A DNA stretch of 14,756 nucleotides from Bacillota bacterium (GTDB taxonomy: Bacteria; Bacillota; Sulfobacillia; Sulfobacillales; Sulfobacillaceae). Below are positions 1 to 6,151 of the stretch, piece by piece. How positions within the stretch are numbered: the first letter of the stretch is position 1; each line of letters starts with the position of its first letter. The notes beneath the pieces are model-generated. The model was not told where the DNA came from and did not search any database. It worked only from the letters and a program-made list of their open reading frames with translations. The translations under genes were made by a program, and so were the position numbers. The DNA lies in assembly GCA_023488565.1 (NCBI GenBank), contig JAMDDZ010000052.1:1-14756 (forward strand). The letters run 5' to 3'.

Positions 1-323
1 ATCGGGGTGCATGGCCCCTCTGCGATCGGGGTGGTGGTGTATGAATAAGGATTGGAGAGAAGGGGGCTGGCCCGGCGACGTCGCACCGTTTGGAAGGCAT
101 TGTACTCCGCGAGGGAAATGATGGTCCTTCCGTTCAGGAAGAGATCGGGATCATGGGTGAGGGTGCCTGGAGTGCGCCAGCTTCCCTGGGGACCGCCTGC
201 GAGGCGGTAAGGACCAGATTCGCCACCCCAGGCCGCTGAGCTTTTGTGGGCGATCATACCCAGAGCATTGAGCGCGTCGAGCAGGGCTTCTCCAAGACGG
301 AGGGGGACGTGTTTCGTGGACAT
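1..323 (-). CDS. Partial gene, ribbon-helix-helix-like N-terminus, runs off left edge
   Basis: Reading leftward from an ATG at 323-321, the minus strand stays open for 107 codons to the window edge with no stop. An AGGAG sits 8 bases before the start, a good ribosome binding site. The first residues, STKHVPLRLGEALLDALNAL, resemble the beta strand plus first helix of ribbon-helix-helix (CopG/Arc-type) DNA-binding proteins, which typically read like 'RVSVRLPEELLEALDAL'. The rest (Gly/Pro-rich, then an LFLNGRTIISLAEYNAF stretch and an Arg cluster) is not recognised. Two GTATAC boxes lie at 356-370, in the promoter region, where an autoregulator would bind. Family assignment is inference from a short match. 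The open frame and ribosome site are seen directly. The plus-strand frame over the same bases has no comparable start signal and is taken as a shadow. Confidence 0.55.
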   Translation of the reverse strand, partial: MSTKHVPLRLGEALLDALNALGMIAHKSSAAWGGESGPYRLAGGPQGSWRTPGTLTHDPDLFLNGRTIISLAEYNAFQTVRRRRASPLLSNPYSYTTTPIAEGPCTP

Positions 324-355
324 TCTTTGTGCTCCTGTTTCAATTTGTCGGTCGT

Positions 356-373
356 GTATACCACGTATACCAC
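356..373. promoter_or_regulatory. Tandem GTATACCAC repeat, candidate operator
   Basis: Two exact copies of the 9-mer GTATACCAC occur head to tail. The GTATAC cores are themselves palindromes and sit 9 bp apart. The site lies 33-50 bp upstream of the start codon of the minus-strand gene with the ribbon-helix-helix-like N-terminus, so it probably overlaps that gene's promoter. GTATAC-type boxes are common operator elements of small autoregulating DNA-binding proteins such as antitoxins. That this protein binds here is inference. Confidence 0.45.
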
Positions 374-438
374 TGTAGTTTATGGCATCCGCGTTAGCCG
401 CAGGGATGACAAAATGAGTGGGCGCCAACATGAGAAAT

Positions 439-473
439 CGTCACTAGTGACGTTTGAGGGGGAGATCGCCCCC
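439..473. repeat. 14-bp palindrome followed by G5/C5 hairpin
   Basis: CGTCACTAGTGACG at 439-452 is a perfect palindrome. Five bases later GGGGG (458-462) and CCCCC (469-473) can pair around a 6-base loop. Both lie in the gene-free gap 324-509, between the left-edge gene and the truncation point of the IS3 remnant. They could be operator elements of the left-edge gene or a scar of the IS truncation; the sequence does not decide. Apart from these and the GTATAC repeat, nothing else was seen in the gap. Confidence 0.35.
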
Positions 474-509
474 GCGGATACGCGTACATTAGCGCCCCGG
501 ACCGGCGGA

Positions 510-1166
510 GATATTGTCGAGCGCTCGACCCTTACCGTCCATGCTAATGCGAAGCTCCTGGTCTAAGAGCAATGCGGTATACTGCGGACTCGTAAAATGG
601 CTGCCTTGGTCATGGTTCCAGATCGTGGGCACCGCCGTGGTCAACGCCCGCTCGGCCGCCGTGAGCACAAACGGGAGTTCCAGGGTTTCCGAAAGCTCCC
701 AGCTGATCACATAACGCGAATACCAATCGATGGTCGCGACCAGATACAGCCAGCCATGACGCATACGTATGTACGTAAGATCGATTTCCCAGATATGATT
801 CGGATAGGCCGCCGTCACCCCTTTCAACAAGTAGGGATACACGGGGTGGTGCGGGGGCCGATCACTGGGGTGCGGGCCGGGGGGCGAGACCCCAAATGCC
901 CATTTCCCACATGTAGCGCTGAATCCGCTTGCGATTCACGGCATGGCCCTCATGCTGGAGCTGGTCTGTCATGCGCCGGGACTCATAAAACGGGTAGTCC
1001 ATATAGATCTCATCAATACGGTGTTTCAACCCTACTTCGACGGGATTCGGCCCGACGGGCCGGTAATAGAGTCTCGTCCGTTTCAGAGTCAACAAATCCG
1101 TCTGCACCGTCAAAGGCGGAGCATCGGGTGCTCGGTCCACCAAGGCCTCGGGTTCAGCGCATGAGA
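510..1166 (-). pseudogene. IS3-family transposase orfB, frameshifted and truncated
   Basis: Minus-strand reading gives the classic IS3-family OrfB in two frames. First comes the region with RLYYRPVGPNPVEVG, YPFYESRRMTDQL and NRKRIQRYMWEMGIWG (about 1166-890). After a one-base shift near 875-890 comes the rve/DDE catalytic core: IDLTYI (first Asp), GWLYLVATIDWYSRYVISW, NHDQGSHFTS (second Asp) and ISMDGKGRALDN. Homology stops right after DNI at about 510. In intact elements the next segment is the FVERLWR-like motif with the catalytic Glu, so the last third and the right end of the IS are gone. The element cannot be active on its own. Family assignment rests on these motifs and is firm; the subgroup was not determined. 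Confidence 0.88.
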
Positions 1167-1453
1167 GGGTCGAGGCCAGATTTTTTTGAGCCACTCGACT
1201 TGAGTAGTCAATTTGTAATTTCTGCATCGAGTTCCGTCAGCTGATGGGCGTACGCGCGGGCTTGTTGTTGAAGCGCTTGCGATTCCGTGAACAGATGGGG
1301 AAAGTTCTCGAGGGCTTGACGCTTCCGGGGATGGAGTTGGCCGGGATGGATACTGTGGTCGGCGGCAATTTGGGCCACCGTTTTCTCTTCCTTGAGCATC
1401 TCGAGCACCACCTGGGCTTTGAAGGTCGCGGTATGATGTTTTTGTTTCGGCAT
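1154..1453 (-). pseudogene. IS3-family orfA, helix-turn-helix protein, frameshifted
   Basis: The minus strand from the ATG at 1453 reads MPKQKHHTATFKAQVVLEML, then KEEKTVAQIAADHSIHPGQL and a Leu/Gln-rich coiled-coil stretch ending ELDAEIT. This is the usual IS3-family OrfA layout: HTH_Tnp_1 helix-turn-helix, then a leucine-zipper-like segment. The frame breaks at an ACAAATTG run near 1210 and continues in another frame as LTTQVEWLKK. A second slip in the run of seven A's near 1180 is needed to restore the expected SGLDPLMR ending with a TGA at 1156-1154. One of these A-rich sites may be the natural programmed minus-1 frameshift region; two slips plus the break in orfB indicate decay. No clear left terminal inverted repeat could be matched because the right end is missing. 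Confidence 0.82.
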
Positions 1454-1632
1454 AACGTGTCCAGTGAAACACTTGAAGGCCTCCCAGATTGTCTTGATTT
1501 CTGGTCCCACTATAGCTCCGGTACGGAACGGTCTCCCGCCATTACGCAAACGTCCCTTTTGGTTCAGTATAGCATGCGGTCACCCGGGGGGGCGGTCGTA
1601 CCGATCCGGTCTTCTCATTGGCTGACTTTAGC

Positions 1633-1701
1633 ATCCCATCGATGGGATCTCATGGTTCGACAATCATTCGTCGGGGTTCGACACAACATCAGGATCCTGA
1701 T
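1633..1701. promoter_or_regulatory. Palindromes and 21-bp-spaced direct repeats upstream of the ligase promoter
   Basis: Three ordered elements lie in 70 bp. ATCCCATCGATGGGAT at 1633-1648 is a perfect 16-bp palindrome. GGTTCGACA occurs exactly at 1654-1662 and 1675-1683, a 21-bp period that puts both copies on the same DNA face. ATCAGGATCCTGAT at 1688-1701 is a perfect 14-bp palindrome. They end 27 bp before the putative -35 box of the acyl-CoA ligase gene, a usual place for activator sites. The repeats are seen directly; a regulatory role is inferred. The rest of 1454-1632 holds the upstream part of the IS3 remnant and shows nothing else. Confidence 0.4.
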
Positions 1702-1728
1702 TTAAATGATAAGTACGGGATCAATGAG

Positions 1729-1758
1729 TTGACGAGTTGCATTTATGTATTGTATATA
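1729..1758 (+). promoter_or_regulatory. Sigma-A-like promoter for the acyl-CoA ligase gene
   Basis: TTGACG (1729-1734) matches the -35 consensus at five of six positions. After an 18-base spacer comes TATATA (1753-1758), a five-of-six -10 box, in an AT-rich stretch that contrasts with its surroundings. Transcription would start near 1765 and leave a leader of about 165 bases before the ligase ATG. A second TTGACG at 1874 has no usable -10 box. Confidence 0.6.
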
Positions 1759-1776
1759 AACGTGTATAGATTTCCT

Positions 1777-1802
1777 TATAAACAATCGCTTGCTTGTTTA
1801 TA
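1777..1802. promoter_or_regulatory. 9-bp inverted repeat, candidate operator in the leader
   Basis: TATAAACAA (1777-1785) and TTGTTTATA (1794-1802) are perfect inverted copies around an 8-base spacer, about 12 to 37 bases after the predicted transcription start. An AT-rich two-fold site just downstream of a promoter is a classic roadblock or repressor position. The 26-bp span suits a TetR- or GntR-type dimer, and such repressors often control fatty-acid degradation genes. The repressor itself is not in this window. The arms could also form a weak RNA hairpin, but no U-run follows, so it is not a convincing terminator. Confidence 0.5.
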
Positions 1803-1931
1803 TCCGTGGTCACGACGGGAGTCCCTGCCCTGTCGCTCTCGTGTTTGGGATAACGAACGAGGTGGCCATTGAATTGACGTGAGGATTGGGATTGCGCAAG
1901 ACATGATCAATGCAAAGGAGCAAAGACAACA

Positions 1932-3461
1932 ATGCCGATATCGGGAGATGACTTGCCCAATGGCGTCGTGGTGCCTGCGTGGCCAGAGGTTATTCGAAGA
2001 GCAGCCGAATGTGGACTCAAGGATGCCGTTGTCAGTCCGAGTGCGCGGCTGAGCTATCAGTCCATGGTGAGCGAAGTGTTTCGCACACAACGTGCCTTGA
2101 CCGCAATGGGGGTCCACAGCGGGGATCGCCTCGTGGTTCTGTTGGGGAATGACTGGCCGTATCTGTCATGCTATTGGGCGGCGCTGGCGAGTGGCGTGAT
2201 TTTTGTTCCGCTTAATACGCGGCTCGCACGACCGGAGGTGGTGCCGATTCTGGAGCAAATCGATCCAGCCTTGATCGTTGTGGAAGATCGTTTAATGCCG
2301 CTTATCCCCTCAGAATGGGCCGAGCGCACCGTGTCTTTAGGAGACTGGAACCAGCAGGTGGCATCGAAAGCAGCCGAATACCAAGAGCCCTATCCCGTGA
2401 GTCTGGAGGATGTGGCGGTTGTCCTCTATACCTCGGGCACGACCGGTCAACCCAAAGGCGTGATGCTTACGCATCGGAATATTTCGGCCCAGTTCTTTCA
2501 GGTCATCACGAAACTGGTTGGGGTGCGACCGAGTGATCGGGTGATTTCTCTCTATCCGCTCTTTCATACCGCGCAACATGTGTTTTTGCAGGCGCCGTTG
2601 GTGGCGGGTGCCACGGTCATTATCGATGAATTTTCTCCTAAAAGGGTTCACGGTTTGGTCCAACGAGAAGCGGTGACGATTTTCTTTGGCGTGCCGTCCA
2701 TGTATCATATTTTGTTACAGGATCCCACCTTTACGGCAACCAGTTTTCCTAATATCCGCATTCTGGCCTATGGAGCCAGCATTATGCCTGCCGAAACCAT
2801 TCAGACCTTAAAAGCACGATTCCCTCAAGCGGAAATTTGTAATTTGTACGGTCAAACCGAGAACAGTCCCGGAGTCTGCGGGTTGGCGGATCAGTTTGCT
2901 TTAACGAAACCGGGGTCCGTAGGACGGCCAGTACCGGGAATGAGTGTGATGGTTGTGGATGACCAGGATGAAGAGGTCGAGCCCGAGGTCGTGGGCGAGG
3001 TCGTGACGCAAGGAATTAATCTCATGAAAGGGTATTGGGGGGATTATGGTCGTACAGACGAGGTGGTGCACCACGGGTGGTATCATACGGGAGATTTAGG
3101 GTATCTCGACACGGAAGGTTTTTTGTATATAGTGGATCGGAAAAAAGACATGATCATTCGCGGCGGTCAGAATATTTACCCCGCCGAGGTCGAAAACGTC
3201 TTGTACACACATCCTGATGTGGTGGAGTGTGCCGTGATTGGGGTATCCCACGCGATCTATGGGCAAGAGGTGGCGGCCGTGATAGTGGGGAGGCCCGGGG
3301 CGATGCTGACGGCTGACGGACTACAACGTTATCTGACCGACCGGATCGCCTTATACAAGATTCCGGTGCACTATCATTTTGTCGAGGCTTTGCCTCATAA
3401 TGCTAACGGTAAAATTCTTAAACGCGAATTACGTGCACTGGTGGAGGCTGGAACCCTTTAG
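1932..3461 (+). CDS. Acyl-CoA synthetase (AMP-forming, fatty-acid or aryl-acid CoA ligase)
   Basis: A 509-residue ANL-superfamily enzyme. It should activate a carboxylic acid with ATP to an acyl-adenylate and pass it to CoA in the cytoplasm. All core motifs are present in order: YTSGTTGQPKG (about 166-176, phosphate loop), YGQTE (306-310), YHTGDLG (384-390), DRKKDMIIRGGQNIYPAEVE (402-421, hinge and A8) and the C-terminal lysine motif NGKILKRE (Lys494). Length is normal for medium/long-chain or 4-coumarate-like ligases; the substrate cannot be read from sequence. The start is fixed by AAGGAG at 1915-1920, 11 bases before the ATG. It stands alone with its own promoter and operator-like repeat, and the genes on both sides are IS or toxin relics. 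Intact, with no sign of damage. Family is firm; the specific gene name (fadD-like) is not. Confidence 0.93.
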   Translation: MPISGDDLPNGVVVPAWPEVIRRAAECGLKDAVVSPSARLSYQSMVSEVFRTQRALTAMGVHSGDRLVVLLGNDWPYLSCYWAALASGVIFVPLNTRLARPEVVPILEQIDPALIVVEDRLMPLIPSEWAERTVSLGDWNQQVASKAAEYQEPYPVSLEDVAVVLYTSGTTGQPKGVMLTHRNISAQFFQVITKLVGVRPSDRVISLYPLFHTAQHVFLQAPLVAGATVIIDEFSPKRVHGLVQREAVTIFFGVPSMYHILLQDPTFTATSFPNIRILAYGASIMPAETIQTLKARFPQAEICNLYGQTENSPGVCGLADQFALTKPGSVGRPVPGMSVMVVDDQDEEVEPEVVGEVVTQGINLMKGYWGDYGRTDEVVHHGWYHTGDLGYLDTEGFLYIVDRKKDMIIRGGQNIYPAEVENVLYTHPDVVECAVIGVSHAIYGQEVAAVIVGRPGAMLTADGLQRYLTDRIALYKIPVHYHFVEALPHNANGKILKRELRALVEAGTL

Positions 3462-3466
3462 CAAAC

Positions 3467-3545
3467 GGTGTGGCGTTACCCATGAATCCGCCGAGTTTGG
3501 CCATCGCCCGGACTGCATCCCGGAGCGTCAAGGGTTGGCGAGCCG
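3467..3545 (-). pseudogene. C-terminal scrap of an IS4/Tn5-type transposase
   Basis: On the minus strand, bases near 3540 down to 3467 read PARQPLTLRDAVRAMAKL followed by GGFMGN. This matches the well-conserved tail of IS4/Tn5-type transposases, which typically reads like LTLREAVRLIARLGGFLGRK before the final GDGEPG...LWRG segment. Only about 25 residues are recognisable; the frame has a stop just upstream and the GDGEPG segment is lost. The scrap ends within 6 bases of the ligase stop codon, so the deletion or insertion that left it stopped at the end of that gene. The call rests on one short motif and is tentative. Confidence 0.45.
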
Positions 3546-3674
3546 GTTAGTATACTACAAAGGAGACTCCCAACGTCGCGGCCATGGAGAGGACTTTGGT
3601 GCTCACGGGCCATACCGCACCGGATCAAGTCAACATTAACATACCATCTGGTCATTGTTTACGGCGGCTCCACC

Positions 3675-3690
3675 GTATACGATCGTATAC
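3675..3690. repeat. 16-bp perfect palindrome of two GTATAC boxes
   Basis: GTATACGATCGTATAC is perfectly two-fold symmetric: two GTATAC hexamers around GATC. It shares the hexamer with the repeat at 356-370, though here the pair is 10 bp apart centre to centre instead of 9. No intact gene with a ribosome binding site begins next to it on either strand, so it may be an orphaned operator. Confidence 0.4.
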
Positions 3691-3763
3691 AGGATCTTTT
3701 GTCAACGATTCCGGCCTATCATCTTAGGGCGAAGTCGGAAAACAGTTTCTACACCCTGATTTG

Positions 3764-3789
3764 TTCGTTGTAGACAGTTCTACAACGAA
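3764..3789. repeat. 10-bp perfect inverted repeat with 6-base loop
   Basis: TTCGTTGTAG (3764-3773) and CTACAACGAA (3780-3789) pair perfectly around ACAGTT. The stem is strong, but the next bases (GAGATTTGATG) are not a U-run, so it is not a standard terminator for the ligase transcript 300 bases upstream. It could be an operator, a relic transposon end or an RNA element. Confidence 0.45.
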
Positions 3790-3882
3790 GAGATTTGATG
3801 TTCGTATTTGTCGTCATCCTCTGGCACCATAGGCGTGCTGAACGTAGAAAGTTAAAATCGTATGTCTGTATTTGGGGGTGAT

Positions 3883-3909
3883 TGTTAAGGCGCTAACGCC
3901 GCCTTTAAC
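3883..3909. repeat. Imperfect hairpin TGTTAAGGCG / CGCCTTTAACA
   Basis: TGTTAAGGCG pairs with CGCCTTTAACA with one bulged base. A competing inner hairpin, GGCG-CTAA-CGCC (3889-3900), uses the same bases. It lies about 75 bp beyond the stop codon of the decayed toxin gene on the minus strand and may have been its terminator, although no clear U-run follows. Confidence 0.35.
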
Positions 3910-3984
3910 AGATGATTTGCTCCGTAAAGTACCATCCTAAATCGATCGGCGTTCTCCTGCCAGACTAACCAAATTGTGGGCACT

Positions 3985-4273
3985 CTATTTGTAGATGTCG
4001 CCCCGTGAACCGATGGCGATGGCGTCCACGAAGATAACTTCCTGCTGGTGGTCGATGTGGAAGAGAGTCGAAACTCACCGACCCGCAACCGATAGACGCC
4101 GATCTGTCCTGTCAGTCGCCGAATGTCTCCCGCAGGTGGGACTTCCGCGAGCCCTTCGATGGCAGCGGTAACACGCCGATGGGTGGCACATCTAATTTGT
4201 TGAGGTAGTTAAGCGCAGACCGTCTGATTCGGACCTCTCGCTGGCGTATCGCCGGAGGCGGAGAACGGGGCAT
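3985..4273 (-). pseudogene. RelE/ParE-type toxin pseudogene, two frameshifts
   Basis: The minus strand reads a RelE/ParE-superfamily toxin in three frames. From the ATG at 4273-4271 it gives REVRIRRSALNYLNKLDVP. After a one-base shift at about 4180-4187 it continues THRRVTAAIEGLAEVPPAGD and RRLTGQIGVYRLRVGEFRL. After a second shift at about 4060-4065 it ends FHIDHQQEVIFVDAIAIGSR and GDIYK with a TAG at 3987-3985. The pattern 'LxGxxGxYRLRVGxxRxxxxxDxxxxxxxxxxIxxRxxxY' is typical of this fold, which cleaves ribosome-bound mRNA (RelE) or poisons gyrase (ParE). The repaired length, about 96 residues, is normal. Two frame breaks make it inactive. No antitoxin was recognised on either side. The start could also be an in-frame ATG at 4297. 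Family assignment is fairly strong; the subfamily is open. Confidence 0.75.
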
Positions 4274-4647
4274 GATAGGCTGGAACGCTTGGGCCATAAC
4301 CTTTTGGCCTTGTCTCGCAATATCATGTCCCGAGAGGCTCCGGGTCCAGCGAACAATGACCTGTCCAGAACTAGGGGGTTAGACCAAGGCTTCCACCAGG
4401 TCGTTGTACCAGCCATCAATCCACACAAAAATCCGGATACCCAATCCACTAAGCTCAATTGTACCGATCAGGATTTTTCCGCCGCCGCAACCGAGTTCTA
4501 TTTGGAGCAGGCGGTGCGGTTTTTTCGATACGGTCTACCTCAATGGCCCGCAAAATCACTAAGCTGGTGAGACTTCTTTAGGTGATCGATTTGCCGCTCC
4601 AAAGATTCGATAAAAAAGCAATCGCACTTCGCAGAGAAGGAATCTTA

Positions 4648-4676
4648 TTGTGAGCAAAGAATTTTATGACCATACT
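4648..4676 (+). promoter_or_regulatory. Promoter of the tldD-to-MFS peptide operon
   Basis: TTGTGA (4648-4653), an exact 17-base spacer, and CATACT (4671-4676) form a reasonable sigma-A-type promoter with four of six matches in each box. Transcription would begin near 4683, giving a leader of about 62 bases before the tldD ATG. No other convincing promoter was seen in the small gaps of the following eight genes. Confidence 0.5.
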
Positions 4677-4744
4677 CAAACTCAATGCATAAAAATTCAA
4701 CGAGTTCAGTCCGCGTACCGTTCTAAACCTAGGAGGCAACAGTT

Positions 4745-6151
4745 ATGACCAGCAACAATTTAGTCGACGAGGGCATCCTTGCCTCTCTGATGGCCATGGC
4801 GGCAAAAGCCGAGGCGGATGAGGTAGAAATTCGGCTTGAATATAACGAAACAACCCAGATCGACACGTTGAACGACCATGTCCGACATCAAACCCATGTT
4901 GTAGATGTCGGAGGCAACGTGCGGGTATTCCTTCAAGGGATCGTGGGCTTTGTGCACTTTGACGGCTGGGACAACATTGAACGCCACATTAGCGAAGCTA
5001 CCTTAATGGCTAAATGGGGACAGCATGCGTCTAATTCGTTCCATTTGGGGGAGATTGCACCGGTGCGTGCGTTTCAACGTCTGGAGGCTAAAGAAAATCC
5101 CCTCGCCGTCTCTTTGGAGGATAAGGTAGCAGTCCTGTTACGCTACGCAGAAATAGCGCGTTACGCGCACCCTTTAATCAGGTCGGTAACAGGGCGGTAT
5201 TTTGATCGATACCGCCATCTGTGGTTCGCCAACAGTCACGGGTCAGCCATTGAGCAAGAAAAATTAGATTTAGGCGGCAACATCCTAGTGGTGGCTCGGG
5301 ACCGCAACGGGGTGGCACAACGGGGTGTGTCGTTTGGATCCTCCAATGATTTTGGCGTGGTTCGTGGTTTGGACGATGCAGTCCGCGATGCAGCCGCAGC
5401 CGCTGTGGCCTTATTAGAGGCGCCGGAAGTTGAGGGAGGAGAATATCCGGTGGTGGTGGACCCTCATCTCGCGGGCGTTTTTGCGCATGAAGCGTTTGGG
5501 CATCTCAGTGAGGCGGATGGGCAGGTCGGTGATCCCGGACTATTGGCCGAGATGTACATCGGACGCCATTTCGGACCCGCCAATCTCCACATTTATGATA
5601 CAGGGATGGATCTTGGCAGTCGGGGTTTTCTGCCCCTCGATGACGAAGGAGTCCCCGCAACCGACGTAGACCTCATCAAAGATGGCGTGTTGGTGGGACG
5701 GCTGCATTCGCGAGAAACGGCCGCTCATTTGGGAGAAACACCAACAGGCAACGCTCGGGCGTTGCACTACCGTTTTCCCCCGATTGTTCGGATGCGCAAT
5801 ACGGTCATTGCTCCGGGGGACACCTCCTTCGCGGATCTATTTCAAGGAATTGACCGCGGAATTTACGCCAAAGGAAGTCATGGAGGACAAACTAACGGGG
5901 AACTGTTCACTTTCTTAGCTGGAGAAGCCTACCTTATCGAAAACGGGCAAATCACTCGACCGTTGCGCAACGCCGTATTGACCGGCAACGTGTTTACCAC
6001 ACTAGCGCAAATTACGGCGGTCGGCAGTGACTTTACACGATATGAGGGCGGTGGCGGATGCGGAAAAGCGGGACAGATGCCATTGCCTGTGAGTCACCAT
6101 GCACCGTCATTGCGCATTGAACGGTGTTTGGTAGGGGGACGCAACCAATGA
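4745..6151 (+). CDS. tldD: TldD-like zinc metalloprotease subunit
   Basis: A 468-residue member of the TldD/PmbA family. TldD pairs with TldE/PmbA as a cytoplasmic zinc peptidase that trims unfolded or modified peptides. In enterobacteria the pair matures microcin B17 and degrades the CcdA antitoxin. The diagnostic HExxxH motif is here as HEAFGH (His248, Glu249, His253), which marks it as the catalytic TldD-type member. The C-terminal GGGGCGKAGQ supplies Cys439, matching the third zinc ligand known for E. coli TldD, followed by the usual LRIERCLVGG end. AGGAGG at 4731-4736, 8 bases before the ATG, fixes the start. It is the first gene of the operon, and its stop overlaps the next start (ATGA). 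Nothing is missing. Confidence 0.92.
   Translation: MTSNNLVDEGILASLMAMAAKAEADEVEIRLEYNETTQIDTLNDHVRHQTHVVDVGGNVRVFLQGIVGFVHFDGWDNIERHISEATLMAKWGQHASNSFHLGEIAPVRAFQRLEAKENPLAVSLEDKVAVLLRYAEIARYAHPLIRSVTGRYFDRYRHLWFANSHGSAIEQEKLDLGGNILVVARDRNGVAQRGVSFGSSNDFGVVRGLDDAVRDAAAAAVALLEAPEVEGGEYPVVVDPHLAGVFAHEAFGHLSEADGQVGDPGLLAEMYIGRHFGPANLHIYDTGMDLGSRGFLPLDDEGVPATDVDLIKDGVLVGRLHSRETAAHLGETPTGNARALHYRFPPIVRMRNTVIAPGDTSFADLFQGIDRGIYAKGSHGGQTNGELFTFLAGEAYLIENGQITRPLRNAVLTGNVFTTLAQITAVGSDFTRYEGGGGCGKAGQMPLPVSHHAPSLRIERCLVGGRNQ

Larger units (their letters stand above)
3462..4647. other. 1.2-kb stretch without an intact gene
   Basis: Between the ligase stop and the tldD promoter no frame combines a plausible start, ribosome site and recognisable protein. 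The stretch holds the transposase scrap, the GTATAC palindrome, two hairpins and the toxin pseudogene described separately. In 4300-4640, minus-strand frames are short, change often and match nothing recognised. The stretch looks like a decayed accessory insertion between two conserved units. Confidence 0.6.

Noticed and set aside
246..566. Plus-strand open frame of 106 codons
   Set aside because: It overlaps the minus-strand left-edge gene, its promoter region and the IS remnant, has no ribosome site and no recognisable protein.
597..1705. Long plus-strand frames across the IS3 region
   Set aside because: They are antisense shadows of orfA and orfB, whose minus-strand motifs are unmistakable.
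1874..1902. Second TTGACG as a closer promoter for the ligase gene
   Set aside because: The bases at a 16-18 spacing (around CAAGAC) do not resemble a -10 box.
3588..3735. Plus-strand small frame starting MERTLVLTGHTAPD after an AAGGAG
   Set aside because: The ribosome site is about 20 bases from the ATG, too far, and the product resembles nothing. It crosses the GTATAC palindrome.
4376..4510. Minus-strand frame with GIRIFVWIDGWYNDLVEAL as a possible antitoxin for the toxin relic
   Set aside because: No antitoxin fold could be recognised, and an in-frame stop separates it from the toxin.
4540..4645. Minus-strand frame reading FFIESLERQIDHLKKSHQLS
   Set aside because: It looks protein-like, but there is no start codon, a stop closes it on both sides, and it overlaps the operon promoter. 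It may be a relic but cannot be assigned.
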